NCBI RefSeq assembly: GCF_018417635.1
Contig: NZ_CP071007.1
Location: 926,001-990,000 of the forward strand
Reading direction: 5' to 3'
Source: Pseudomonas sp. SORT22
GTDB taxonomy: Bacteria > Pseudomonadota > Gammaproteobacteria > Pseudomonadales > Pseudomonadaceae
DNA length: 64,000 nucleotides
Shown here: positions 54,937 to 64,000 of the stretch, piece by piece
Layout: every line of letters begins with the position of its first letter
Position numbering within the stretch: the first letter of the stretch is position 1
Made by a program: the position numbers and the translations under genes
The notes under the pieces: model-generated
Told to the model about the DNA's origin: nothing
What the model saw: only the letters and a program-made list of their open reading frames with translations
Databases searched by the model: none

Positions 54937-57258
54937 ATGACTCGATCCCGATCCCCCCGTACCGCTAAAAAACGCCCGTCTGGCCGCTCGCGTGCCTGGC
55001 TGGGCTGGGCCTTGAAGCTCAGCCTGGTCGGCCTTGTGCTGGTGGCGGGCTATGCCATTTACCTCGATGCCGTGGTCCAGGAGAAATTCTCCGGCAAGCG
55101 CTGGACCATCCCGGCCAAGGTGTATGCCCGGCCGCTGGAGCTGTTCGTCGGTCAGAAGCTGAGCAAGGCCGACTTCCTCATCGAGCTCGATGCCCTCGGC
55201 TATCGCCGTGAAAGCGTCGCCAATGGCCCGGGTGCGGCGGCGGTCAACGGCAATACCGTCGATCTCAATACCCGTGGCTTTCAGTTCTATGAAGGCATGG
55301 AAAGCGCACAAGCGGTGCGCGTGCGCTTCTCTGGCGACTATGTTGCCGGGCTCAGTGGCGCCAACGGCTCGAAACTCGACGTGGTGCGCCTTGAGCCGCT
55401 GCTGATCGGCGGCCTGTACCCGAAAAACCTCGAAGACCGCATCCTGATCAAGATCGACCAGGTGCCGCCGTACCTGCTGGAAACCCTGGTGGCCGTGGAA
55501 GATCGCGACTTCTATCACCACTTCGGCGTGTCGCCCAAGTCGATTGCCCGGGCAGTGTGGGTCAACACCTCGTCCGGCGCCATGCGCCAGGGCGGCAGTA
55601 CCCTGACCCAGCAGTTGGTGAAGAACTTCTACCTGACCAACGAACGCAGCCTCAGCCGCAAGCTCAATGAAGCGATGATGGCCCTGCTGCTTGAGCTGCA
55701 CTACGACAAGCGCGAAATCCTCGAGGCCTACCTCAACGAAGTGTTCGTCGGCCAGGACGGCCAGCGTGCGGTGCACGGCTTCGGCCTGGCCAGCCAGTTC
55801 TTCTTCAGCCAGCCGCTGTCGGAGCTCAAGCTGCACCAGATCGCCTTGCTGGTCGGCATGGTCAAGGGCCCTTCCTATTACAACCCGCGGCGCTACCCGG
55901 AGCGGGCGACGGTGCGGCGTAACCTGGTGCTCGACCTGCTGGCCGAACAGGGCGTGGCCACCCCGGAAGCGGTGGAAGCAGCGAAGAAAATGCCACTGGG
56001 TGTGACCAAGCGCGGCAGCCTGGCCGACAGCTCCTACCCGGGCTTCCTCGACCTGGTCAAACGCCAGCTGCGCCAGGACTATCGCGACGAAGACTTGACC
56101 GAAGAAGGCCTGCGAATCTTCACCAGCTTCGATCCGATCCTGCAGATGAAATCCGAAGCGGCCATGGCCGAGACCTTCAAGCGTCTGGCCGGGCGCAAGG
56201 GCGCCGATGAAGTCGAAGCGGCGATGGTTGTAACCAACCCGGAGACCGGCGAAGTCCAGGCCCTGATCGGTAGCCGCCAGGCAGGTTTTGCTGGTTTCAA
56301 CCGCGCGATCGACGCGGTACGGCCGATCGGCTCGCTGGTCAAGCCGGCGGTGTACCTGACCGCCCTGGAAAAACCGAGCAAATACACCCTGACCACGTGG
56401 GTGCAGGACGAGCCGTTCTCGGTCAAAGGCGCCGATGGCCAGGTATGGAAGCCGCAGAACTACGACCGTCGTTCCCACGGCACCATTTATCTGTATCAGG
56501 GCCTGGCCAACTCCTACAACCTGTCGACCGCCAAGCTCGGCCTGGAAGTGGGTGTGCCGAACGTGCTGAAAACCATCGGCCGGCTGGGTGTCAACGTCGA
56601 CTGGCCGGCGTTCCCGTCGATGATGCTCGGCGCCGGCGGCATGTCGCCGATGCAGGTCGCAACCATGTACCAGACCCTGGCCAACGGCGGCTTCAACACG
56701 CCGATGCGCGGTATTCGCAGCGTGCTCACCGCCGAAGGCGAGCCGCTCAAGCGCTATCCGTTCCAGATCCAGCAAACCTTCGATCCGGGCGCCATTTATC
56801 TGGTGCAGAACGCCATGCAGCGGGTCATGCGCGAAGGTACCGGGCGTTCGGTCTACAGTGTGCTGCCAAGCACGTTGAACCTGGCAGGCAAGACCGGTAC
56901 CAGTAACGATTCCCGTGACAGCTGGTTCGCAGGCTTCAGCCAGGATTTGCTGGCAGTAGTGTGGCTGGGGCGTGACGACAACGGCAAGACGCCGTTTACC
57001 GGTGCCACCGGTGCGCTGCAGGTCTGGACCAGTTTCATGCACAAGGCCGACCCGCTGCCACTGGACATGCCGCTGCCCGACAACGTGGTGCAGGCCTGGA
57101 TCGATCCGCATAGCGGCCAGGGCTCGGACGCCAGTTGCCCGGGCGCCGTGCAGATGCCGTATATTCGCGGAAGTGAACCGCCGGCCGGGGCCGCCTGTGG
57201 CGGTGAGCCGGACCCTGCCGAGTCCGTCATGGACTGGGTCAAGGGTTGGATGAATTAA
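54937..57258 (+). CDS. mrcB: Penicillin-binding protein 1B (bifunctional PG synthase)
   Basis: A 773-residue inner-membrane enzyme polymerising and cross-linking peptidoglycan. A basic cytosolic N terminus is followed by one membrane helix (LKLSLVGLVLVAGYAIYLD), a UB2H-type domain (residues about 55-150), the glycosyltransferase domain (VAVEDRDFYHHFG with catalytic Glu; QGGSTLTQQLVKNFYL) and a transpeptidase with SxxK in GSLVKP, NSYNLS and KTGTSND. ATG 54937 fits the conserved start MTRSRSPR; no ribosome-binding site is present. Confidence 0.96.
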   Translation: MTRSRSPRTAKKRPSGRSRAWLGWALKLSLVGLVLVAGYAIYLDAVVQEKFSGKRWTIPAKVYARPLELFVGQKLSKADFLIELDALGYRRESVANGPGAAAVNGNTVDLNTRGFQFYEGMESAQAVRVRFSGDYVAGLSGANGSKLDVVRLEPLLIGGLYPKNLEDRILIKIDQVPPYLLETLVAVEDRDFYHHFGVSPKSIARAVWVNTSSGAMRQGGSTLTQQLVKNFYLTNERSLSRKLNEAMMALLLELHYDKREILEAYLNEVFVGQDGQRAVHGFGLASQFFFSQPLSELKLHQIALLVGMVKGPSYYNPRRYPERATVRRNLVLDLLAEQGVATPEAVEAAKKMPLGVTKRGSLADSSYPGFLDLVKRQLRQDYRDEDLTEEGLRIFTSFDPILQMKSEAAMAETFKRLAGRKGADEVEAAMVVTNPETGEVQALIGSRQAGFAGFNRAIDAVRPIGSLVKPAVYLTALEKPSKYTLTTWVQDEPFSVKGADGQVWKPQNYDRRSHGTIYLYQGLANSYNLSTAKLGLEVGVPNVLKTIGRLGVNVDWPAFPSMMLGAGGMSPMQVATMYQTLANGGFNTPMRGIRSVLTAEGEPLKRYPFQIQQTFDPGAIYLVQNAMQRVMREGTGRSVYSVLPSTLNLAGKTGTSNDSRDSWFAGFSQDLLAVVWLGRDDNGKTPFTGATGALQVWTSFMHKADPLPLDMPLPDNVVQAWIDPHSGQGSDASCPGAVQMPYIRGSEPPAGAACGGEPDPAESVMDWVKGWMN

Positions 57259-57282
57259 GCATTAGCCTAGAGAGGGTGTGCA

Positions 57283-58044
57283 GTGAACAAGTGGTGGTTT
57301 CCAGCCTTGACGGCGCTGGCTTTGCTCAATGGCTGCGCCAGCAATCCGCGCGGCTCCATTCCCGTGGTCGACTCCAGTACCCGGGTCTCCAACAGTGAGC
57401 GGGTCACGGCCAACCGTGGCACGCCGGCGCAGGTCAATAATGGTACGCGCCAGGCGCAAGCCGTGCCGCAGGACTCCGGGGTGATGGTCATGGTCCCGCA
57501 GGGTTCCGGCGCCGCACCGATCCAGACCTTCCCGGCGGCCACCGGCGCCGCGCCGATCAGCACCGGCCCCATTACTCCGGGCCCGAGCAGTTCGACGCCG
57601 TTCGACAGCAGCTCGACCAACGCCGGCAGCTACACCATGCCGAGCACCAGCGCGCCGAGTGCGCCGAGCGGCATTCCGCGCTCCAGCGCTGCCAGCGGTG
57701 GCCTGTCGGCTGACGAACAGCTCGACGGCCCGGTGCTGGCGCTGCTGACCACCGCCCAGCAACAACAGAGCGGCGGCGACTACAACGGCGCTTCGTCGAG
57801 CCTGGAGCGTGCCCAGCGCATTGCCCCACGTGAGCCGCAAGTGCTTTACCGTCTGGCCCAGGTGCGCCTGGCCCAGGGCGATGCCGCTCAGTCCGAGCAA
57901 CTGGCGCGCCGCGCCCTGACCTACGCCAACGGTCGCCCCGACCTGCAGGCCGGGCTGTGGAACATCATTGCCCAGTCGCGCGAGAAGCAGGGTGACTCGG
58001 CCGGTGCAGCGCTGGCCCGGCAGAAAGCCCAGGTCAACCTGTAA
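57283..58044 (+). CDS. TPR-containing lipoprotein
   Basis: A 253-residue lipoprotein (signal ALLNGCASN, lipobox LNGC at residues 15-18). A long low-complexity Ser/Pro/Gly/Ala region (about 20-140) precedes a C-terminal TPR-like part (QQQSGGDYNGASSSLERAQRIAPREPQVLYRLAQVRL). It sits 24 nt after mrcB, and its TPR end resembles partners of PBP1B in other bacteria (LpoB/CpoB-like placement); this function is inferred from position. GTG start behind GAGAGGG. Confidence 0.85.
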   Translation: MNKWWFPALTALALLNGCASNPRGSIPVVDSSTRVSNSERVTANRGTPAQVNNGTRQAQAVPQDSGVMVMVPQGSGAAPIQTFPAATGAAPISTGPITPGPSSSTPFDSSSTNAGSYTMPSTSAPSAPSGIPRSSAASGGLSADEQLDGPVLALLTTAQQQQSGGDYNGASSSLERAQRIAPREPQVLYRLAQVRLAQGDAAQSEQLARRALTYANGRPDLQAGLWNIIAQSREKQGDSAGAALARQKAQVNL

Positions 58045-58373
58045 TGGACCAACGCATCCTCGATATCGCCGATCACCTGCTGCTGATCGAGCGCGAGCTG
58101 CACGTCCAGGGCTGGTGGAGCGAGCAGCCGCCAAGCCCCGAGGCGCTGGCAAGCACAGTGCCCTTTGCGGTCGACAGCATGAACTTCGATCAGTGGCTGC
58201 AGTGGATTTTCCTGCCAAGAATGAAAGTGATTCTCGAGAACGGACTGGCGCTGCCAAATGCCTCCGGGATCCTGGTCATGGTTGAAACGGTATACGTCGA
58301 CCGCCCGGAGCAAAGCCGCGAGCTACGCAGGCTGCTAGCAGAGTTTGACCAATTGATCAGTCCTTCTGCCTGA
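58044..58373 (+). CDS. YqcC family protein
   Basis: A 109-residue protein matching E. coli YqcC in length and motifs (LHLIERELHVQGWWS-type start, SPEALASTVPFAVDSMNFDQWLQWIFLPRM). The function is unknown; in enterobacteria it pairs with a tRNA pseudouridine synthase gene, which is absent here. The ATG overlaps the upstream stop by 1 nt (TAATG), so it is in the mrcB operon. Confidence 0.9.
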   Translation: MDQRILDIADHLLLIERELHVQGWWSEQPPSPEALASTVPFAVDSMNFDQWLQWIFLPRMKVILENGLALPNASGILVMVETVYVDRPEQSRELRRLLAEFDQLISPSA

Positions 58374-58394
58374 ATTTCCCTCTTTTCACCCTTG

Positions 58395-58418
58395 GAGCCA
58401 CAGATTGTGGCTCTTTTT
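58395..58418 (+). terminator. Terminator after the mrcB operon
   Basis: Perfect 8-bp stem GAGCCACA (58395-58402)/TGTGGCTC (58406-58413) with a 3-nt loop and five T after it. Confidence 0.88.
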
Positions 58419-58751
58419 GTTTGTATTGTTAGTATTTCTGCTGCTGTCACTGGTATTAGTGGTGGCTGTAGATAGTCCTTGGGCGAAATTGGCAATAATT
58501 TTTCTTGACTTGCGCGCGCCGAAAAAGAAGAATCCAGATTCCGCTGTAGAGGGACTGCCAGAAGCAGACCCGCTAAGCAGATCATGAGGCGCACACCCGC
58601 GCCGACCTGTTACACCCCGCAACGCGTTACCTCGCGCTGGGTGGGAAAACCCCGCAACACTTTGGGGCGCTCCCAATACTTGCTCAGTCAGTGCTGACGT
58701 AGTCGGCGATTTCGTCGCTCATGCTCTGCTTGGCAGTAAACCTATTAAGAC

Positions 58752-58768
58752 CCGTCCACCGTGGACGG
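58752..58768. promoter_or_regulatory. Palindrome just upstream of ilvI
   Basis: CCGTCCAC and GTGGACGG flank a single C: a near-perfect 17-bp dyad ending 28 nt before the ilvI GTG. The tight centre disfavours an RNA hairpin and favours a DNA operator for a dimeric regulator; the protein is unknown. Confidence 0.45.
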
Positions 58769-58795
58769 TATTCTGGCGTTTTAGAGGTGAACAAC

Positions 58796-60520
58796 GTGGA
58801 GCTTTTATCTGGCGCTGAGATGGTCGTCCGCTTTTTGCGTGACGAAGGCGTTAAGCACATCTACGGGTACCCTGGTGGTGCTCTCCTTCATGTTTACGAT
58901 GCCCTGTTCAAAGAACCGGAAGTAAGCCACATCCTGGTTCGTCACGAGCAGGCCGCAACCCATATGGCGGACGGTTACGCCCGTGCCACCGGCAAGGCCG
59001 GCGTGGTACTGGTGACCTCGGGCCCTGGCGCGACCAATGCCATCACCGGTATTGCCACCGCGTACATGGACTCCATTCCGATGGTCATCCTCTCCGGTCA
59101 GGTGCCAAGCACCATGGTCGGTACCGATGCCTTCCAGGAAACCGACATGATCGGTATTTCCCGGCCGATCGTGAAGCACAGCTTCATGATCAAACACGCT
59201 TCGGAAATTCCTGAAATCCTGAAAAAAGCTTTCTATCTGGCGCAATCCGGTCGCCCGGGCCCGGTCGTGGTCGATATCCCCAAAGACATGACCAACCCTG
59301 CGGAAAAGTTCGAATACGTCTACCCCAAAAAGGTCAAGATGCGTTCCTACAGCCCGGCTGTTCGTGGCCATTCGGGGCAGATCCGCAAGGCTGCCGAGAT
59401 GTTGCTGGCTGCCAAGCGTCCAGTGGTCTATGCCGGTGGCGGCGTGATCCTCGGCGGCGGCTCTGCAGCCCTGACCGAAGTTGCGCAGATGCTCAACCTG
59501 CCGGTCACCAATACCTTGATGGGCCTGGGCGGCTATCCGGGTACCGATCGCCAGTTCCTCGGCATGCTCGGCATGCACGGCAGCTACACCGCCAACCTGG
59601 CCATGCACCACGCTGACGTGATTTTCGCCGTCGGTGCGCGCTTCGACGACCGCGTGGTCAACGGCCCGGCCAAGTTCTGCCCGAACGCCAAGGTTATCCA
59701 CATCGACATCGACCCGGCGTCGATCTCCAAGACCATCAAGGCCGACGTGCCGATTGTTGGCCCGGTCGAGAGCGTGCTGAGCGAAATGGTCGCGACCTTG
59801 CGCGAAATCGGCGAGCAGCCAGACAAAGCCGCCATGGACGCCTGGTGGAAGCAGATCGAAGAATGGCGTGGCGATCGCGACATGTTCCCTTACGACAAGG
59901 GCGACGGCAGCGTGATCAAGCCGCAGACCGTGATCGAGACCCTCTGCGAAGTGACCAAGGGCGATGCCTTTGTTACCTCCGACGTGGGTCAGCACCAGAT
60001 GTTCGCGGCGCAGTACTACCGCTTCAACAAACCCAATCGCTGGATCAACTCCGGCGGCCTGGGCACCATGGGCTTCGGTTTCCCGGCGGCCATGGGCGTG
60101 AAGTTGAACTTCCCGGACCAGGACGTTGCCTGCGTTACCGGCGAGGGCAGCATCCAGATGAACATCCAGGAGCTGTCGACCTGCCTGCAGTACGACCTGC
60201 CGGTGAAGATCGTCAACCTGAACAACGGCGTCTTGGGCATGGTCCGCCAATGGCAGGACATGGCCTACAACAGCCGTCACTCGCACTCCTACATGGAATC
60301 GCTGCCTGACTTCGTCAAGCTGGCCGAGGCCTATGGTCACGTGGGTATCCGCATCACCAGCCTGAAAGACCTCAAGCCCAAGCTCGAGGAAGCGTTCGCC
60401 ATGAAAGACCGCCTGGTGTTCATCGATATCCAGGTCGACAACAGCGAGCACGTCTACCCGATGCAGATCAAAGACGGCTCCATGCGCGACATGTGGCTGA
60501 GCAAGACGGAGCGTACCTAA
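58796..60520 (+). CDS. ilvI: Acetolactate synthase III catalytic (large) subunit
   Basis: A 574-residue ThDP enzyme condensing pyruvates to acetolactate or acetohydroxybutyrate, the first common step to valine, leucine and isoleucine. The ThDP-activating Glu is in [17 protein letters not shown] (about residue 50); the FAD/ThDP motif ends GDASIQMN-type [12 protein letters not shown] with NN at [16 protein letters not shown] at 58796 ([11 protein letters not shown]) has AGAGG 8 nt upstream; the longer frame is a spurious extension. Its regulatory subunit ilvH follows 2 nt later. Confidence 0.96.
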   Translation: MELLSGAEMVVRFLRDEGVKHIYGYPGGALLHVYDALFKEPEVSHILVRHEQAATHMADGYARATGKAGVVLVTSGPGATNAITGIATAYMDSIPMVILSGQVPSTMVGTDAFQETDMIGISRPIVKHSFMIKHASEIPEILKKAFYLAQSGRPGPVVVDIPKDMTNPAEKFEYVYPKKVKMRSYSPAVRGHSGQIRKAAEMLLAAKRPVVYAGGGVILGGGSAALTEVAQMLNLPVTNTLMGLGGYPGTDRQFLGMLGMHGSYTANLAMHHADVIFAVGARFDDRVVNGPAKFCPNAKVIHIDIDPASISKTIKADVPIVGPVESVLSEMVATLREIGEQPDKAAMDAWWKQIEEWRGDRDMFPYDKGDGSVIKPQTVIETLCEVTKGDAFVTSDVGQHQMFAAQYYRFNKPNRWINSGGLGTMGFGFPAAMGVKLNFPDQDVACVTGEGSIQMNIQELSTCLQYDLPVKIVNLNNGVLGMVRQWQDMAYNSRHSHSYMESLPDFVKLAEAYGHVGIRITSLKDLKPKLEEAFAMKDRLVFIDIQVDNSEHVYPMQIKDGSMRDMWLSKTERT

Positions 60521-60522
60521 TC

Positions 60523-62081
<1,559 letters not shown>

Positions 62082-62099
62082 TCTTGTCCTGATGCGATG

Positions 62100-62126
62100 A
62101 AAACGCGGCTTCGGCCGCGTTTTTTC
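62100..62126 (+). terminator. Terminator after ilvC
   Basis: AAACGCGGC (62101-62109), loop TTCG, GCCGCGTTT (62114-62122), then TTTCG. A strong intrinsic terminator ending ilvIHC. Confidence 0.93.
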
Positions 62127-62227
62127 GTTTAGGCGGTCAGCTTCTGGTATAAAGCTTCATCGTTTGTCGGCGAACCCTCGTCGCAGACGTCTGTCGAAAC
62201 TTTCCACACCGTTGCAAGGTAATGTCC

Positions 62228-63085
62228 ATGAGCGAACGTCCCGAAGAGCCGAACAAGGCCTCTGACGCCGAAAGCCTGCTACCGATCGATGAGCATGTTG
62301 AAGAAGGGCATGACGCCGAAGGACGCAAGGTTCGGCATCGCGGCATCTATCTGCTGCCCAACCTGTTCACCACTGCGAACCTGTTCGCCGGTTTCTATTC
62401 GATCATCAACTCCATGAGTGCCCAGGCGGCCCTCAGTGCGGGTGATCCACGCGAGGCGAGCAAGTATTTCGCCTTCGCCGCCATCGCCATTTTTGTCGCC
62501 ATGGTCCTTGATGGCCTGGACGGCCGCGTGGCACGCATGACCAACACCCAGAGCGCCTTCGGTGCCGAGTACGACTCGCTGTCGGACATGGTTGCCTTCG
62601 GTGTCGCCCCGGCATTGCTGGCCTTCGGCTGGGCCTTGGGTGACATGGGCAAGGTCGGCTGGATGGTCGCTTTCATCTATGTCGCTGGCGCCGCGCTGCG
62701 TCTGGCGCGCTTCAACACCCAGGTCGGCAAGGCCGACAAGCGTTACTTCATCGGCCTGGCCAGCCCGGCGGCAGCCGGCGTGGTGGCTGGTACCGTCTGG
62801 GCTTTCAGCGACTACGGCATCCAGGGCTCGAAGCTGTCGTTCCTGGTGGCGCTGCTGGTGGCGGCGGCCGGTATGCTGATGGTCAGCAACATCAAGTACA
62901 ACAGCTTCAAGGAGCTGGACCTCAAGGGGCGCGTGCCGTTCGTAGCGATCCTCGCCGTGGTGCTGGTGTTCGCGGTAGTCTTCAGTGACCCGCCGCGCAT
63001 CCTGCTGCTGGTGTTCCTCGGCTATGCGGCCTCCGGTCCTGTGCAATACCTGTTGCGCATGCGTCGGCGGAAAAACATCGAGTGA
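62228..63085 (+). CDS. pssA: CDP-diacylglycerol-serine O-phosphatidyltransferase
   Basis: A 285-residue integral membrane enzyme making phosphatidylserine, precursor of phosphatidylethanolamine. It carries the CDP-alcohol signature DG-x2-AR-x8-G-x3-D-x3-D in DGLDGRVARMTNTQSAFGAE and DSLSD, plus about eight membrane helices. Start: ATG 62228 lies 8 nt after AAGG, ATG 62222 only 2 nt, so the shorter form is favoured. It has its own unit after the ilvC terminator. Confidence 0.94.
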   Translation: MSERPEEPNKASDAESLLPIDEHVEEGHDAEGRKVRHRGIYLLPNLFTTANLFAGFYSIINSMSAQAALSAGDPREASKYFAFAAIAIFVAMVLDGLDGRVARMTNTQSAFGAEYDSLSDMVAFGVAPALLAFGWALGDMGKVGWMVAFIYVAGAALRLARFNTQVGKADKRYFIGLASPAAAGVVAGTVWAFSDYGIQGSKLSFLVALLVAAAGMLMVSNIKYNSFKELDLKGRVPFVAILAVVLVFAVVFSDPPRILLLVFLGYAASGPVQYLLRMRRRKNIE

Positions 63086-63099
63086 TGTAATTTCGCTAG

Positions 63100-63145
63100 G
63101 GCTCCGTAGTCTACTGGTGCATCAGTCCTCCAGTTCTACGGAGCC
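63100..63145 (+). promoter_or_regulatory. Perfect inverted repeat covering the msrP ribosome-binding site
   Basis: GGCTCCGTAG (63100-63109) and CTACGGAGCC (63136-63145) are exact reverse complements, with an inner ACTGG/CCAGT stem (63113-63117/63130-63134). The right arm contains ACGGAG, the msrP ribosome-binding site, 6 nt before ATG 63149. In RNA the site would be sequestered. Confidence 0.75.
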
Positions 63146-63148
63146 ATC

Positions 63149-64000
63149 ATGCTCATCAAGCTGCCCAAAGCCTCCGATTGCAAAGAATCGGACGTCACCC
63201 CCGAATCTCTCTATGTCTCTCGCCGCGCCATGCTTGGTGGGTCGCTGGCTGCCCTGGCGGCAACCGCGCTGCCACGCTGGGCCAGTGCTGCCGATCCATC
63301 GCGCTATGCCGATGTCGAGGCGGGCAGGGCGCCAGGCTGGTTCAACGACAAGCTCGCCGCTACCCAGTGGCAAGCCGTAACCGCGCCGGGGGAGGCGACC
63401 ACGCCATTCAAGGACGCCACCCACTACAACAATTTCTATGAGTTCGGTACCGACAAGGGTGATCCGGCGGCCAATGCCGGCAGCCTGAAAACCGAACCCT
63501 GGACCGTGGTGGTGGATGGCGAGGTCGGCAAGCCCGGGCGTTATGCCCTCGAAGACTTCATGAAGCCCTACCAGCTGGAGGAGCGCATCTATCGTCTGCG
63601 CTGCGTGGAGGCCTGGTCGATGGTCATCCCCTGGTTGGGCTTTCCGATTTCGGCACTGCTCAAGCAGGTCGAGCCAACCTCCAAGGCCCGCTACATTCGC
63701 TTCGAAACGTTGCAGGACCCGAAGACCATGCCTGGTCAGCGCTCAAGCTTTGCCCTGATCGACTGGCCTTATATAGAAGGCTTGCGCCTGGATGAGGCGA
63801 TGAACCCGCTGGCCATTCTCGCCGTCGGCATGTACGGGCGTGAACTGCCCAACCAGAACGGCGCGCCGTTGCGTTTGGTGGTGCCATGGAAGTATGGGTT
63901 CAAGAGCATCAAGTCGATCGTGCGCATCAGCCTGGTCGAAGAACAGCCACGTACCACCTGGCAGGCGATTGCCCCGGATGAATATGGCTTCTATGCCAAC
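63149..64000 (+). CDS. msrP: Protein-methionine-sulfoxide reductase catalytic subunit MsrP (YedY), truncated by window edge
   Basis: 284 residues of an expected ~335 are in the window. The twin-arginine signal [19 protein letters not shown] marks Tat export of a folded cofactor protein; the molybdopterin ligand Cys152 is in [19 protein letters not shown], and ENQ-type blocks [15 protein letters not shown] are family-specific. MsrP repairs oxidised methionines in periplasmic proteins with the heme membrane partner MsrQ, presumably downstream. The ribosome-binding site is inside a strong hairpin. Confidence 0.95.
   Translation, partial: MLIKLPKASDCKESDVTPESLYVSRRAMLGGSLAALAATALPRWASAADPSRYADVEAGRAPGWFNDKLAATQWQAVTAPGEATTPFKDATHYNNFYEFGTDKGDPAANAGSLKTEPWTVVVDGEVGKPGRYALEDFMKPYQLEERIYRLRCVEAWSMVIPWLGFPISALLKQVEPTSKARYIRFETLQDPKTMPGQRSSFALIDWPYIEGLRLDEAMNPLAILAVGMYGRELPNQNGAPLRLVVPWKYGFKSIKSIVRISLVEEQPRTTWQAIAPDEYGFYAN

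Larger units (their letters stand above)
58374..58795 (+). other. 422-nt gap upstream of ilvI with a terminator and AT-richer stretch
   Basis: The first part holds the yqcC terminator hairpin (58395-58418). A weak 60-codon TTG frame (58405-58587) follows with a Leu/Val/Phe-rich hydrophobic start (LFVLLVFLLLSLVLVVAV) and rare codons; its GGAG and TTG lie inside the terminator hairpin, so expression is doubtful. From 58600 on GC rises again. No T-run terminator stands near ilvI, so a classical leader-peptide attenuator is not supported. A 17-bp palindrome lies at 58752-58768. Confidence 0.5.

Noticed and set aside
58405..58587. Classical ilv leader-peptide attenuator
   Set aside because: The Leu/Val-rich run is suggestive, but no terminator/antiterminator pair with a T-run lies between it and ilvI, and its start is inside another terminator.
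58386..58676. 96-codon minus-strand frame in the gap before ilvI
   Set aside because: Low-complexity Asn/Thr/Ser/Lys sequence overlapping the terminator hairpin, with no start signal.
58721..58795. Upstream extension of the ilvI frame
   Set aside because: Family proteins start at [16 protein letters not shown] is placed 8 nt before GTG 58796.

Overview
The window is chromosomal DNA of a Pseudomonas species, most likely from the P. putida/P. fluorescens side of the genus rather than P. aeruginosa. Supporting signs are high GC with strong C/G third-position bias, Pseudomonas gene order throughout, the order cbrA-cbrB-crcZ-pcnB, a single prrF-type small RNA beside a heme-uptake operon (P. aeruginosa has two in tandem), and a REP-type palindrome built on a GGGAGCGGGCTTG core. 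No prophage, insertion sequence, CRISPR array or defence island is visible. This is core genome, and its interest lies mainly in non-coding and regulatory elements.

Region 1 (1-9.9 kb, mostly +): the end of dnaK, then dnaJ, dapB, a perfect 30-bp inverted repeat, a leader with an attenuator-like terminator, carA (TTG start), carB, greA, a small membrane protein gene, yhbY (-) and rlmE. Region 2 (10-15.4 kb, +): ftsH, folP, glmM, tpiA, secG. Region 3 (15.4-24.6 kb, +): tRNA-Leu(GAG), initiator tRNA-Met, rimP, nusA, infB, rbfA, truB, rpsO and pnp, the conserved transcription/translation operon. Several intercistronic hairpins are present, including a long one in the pnp leader.

Region 4 (24.8-37.1 kb): a secreted BON-domain protein (+), followed by a long minus-strand run: a DUF748/AsmA-like giant, an rRNA methyltransferase-like protein, a thiolase, an MpaB-type oxygenase, acs, pgi, panC and panB. 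Region 5 (37.3-46 kb, minus): folK, pcnB, the CrcZ regulatory RNA with its sigma-54 promoter and CbrB-type upstream sites, cbrB, cbrA, a 58-residue membrane protein gene overlapping the cbrA start, gluQRS and dksA. CbrA/CbrB activate crcZ, whose A-rich motifs are known to titrate Hfq/Crc and relieve carbon catabolite repression. acs and other carbon-use genes lie nearby.

Region 6 (46.2-52.4 kb, +): an aminotransferase, sfsA, a Rieske protein (-), and a Fur-box-preceded heme ABC transporter (hmuTUV) with a ChaN/PhuW lipoprotein. A PrrF-type iron-responsive small RNA is encoded on the minus strand with its own Fur box. Region 7 (52.4-58.4 kb): a TfoX-C domain protein, a pentapeptide-repeat protein, a fused APH-like/P-loop kinase (all -), then mrcB (possibly leaderless), a TPR lipoprotein and a YqcC protein (+). 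Region 8 (58.4-64 kb, +): an unusual AT-richer 422-nt gap, ilvI-ilvH-ilvC, pssA and the start of msrP, whose ribosome-binding site is buried in a perfect hairpin arm.

I found no clearly new multi-gene system. The strongest unlisted elements are crcZ, prrF, the small membrane ORF upstream of cbrA, the carA attenuator-like leader, the pnp leader hairpin and the msrP hairpin.
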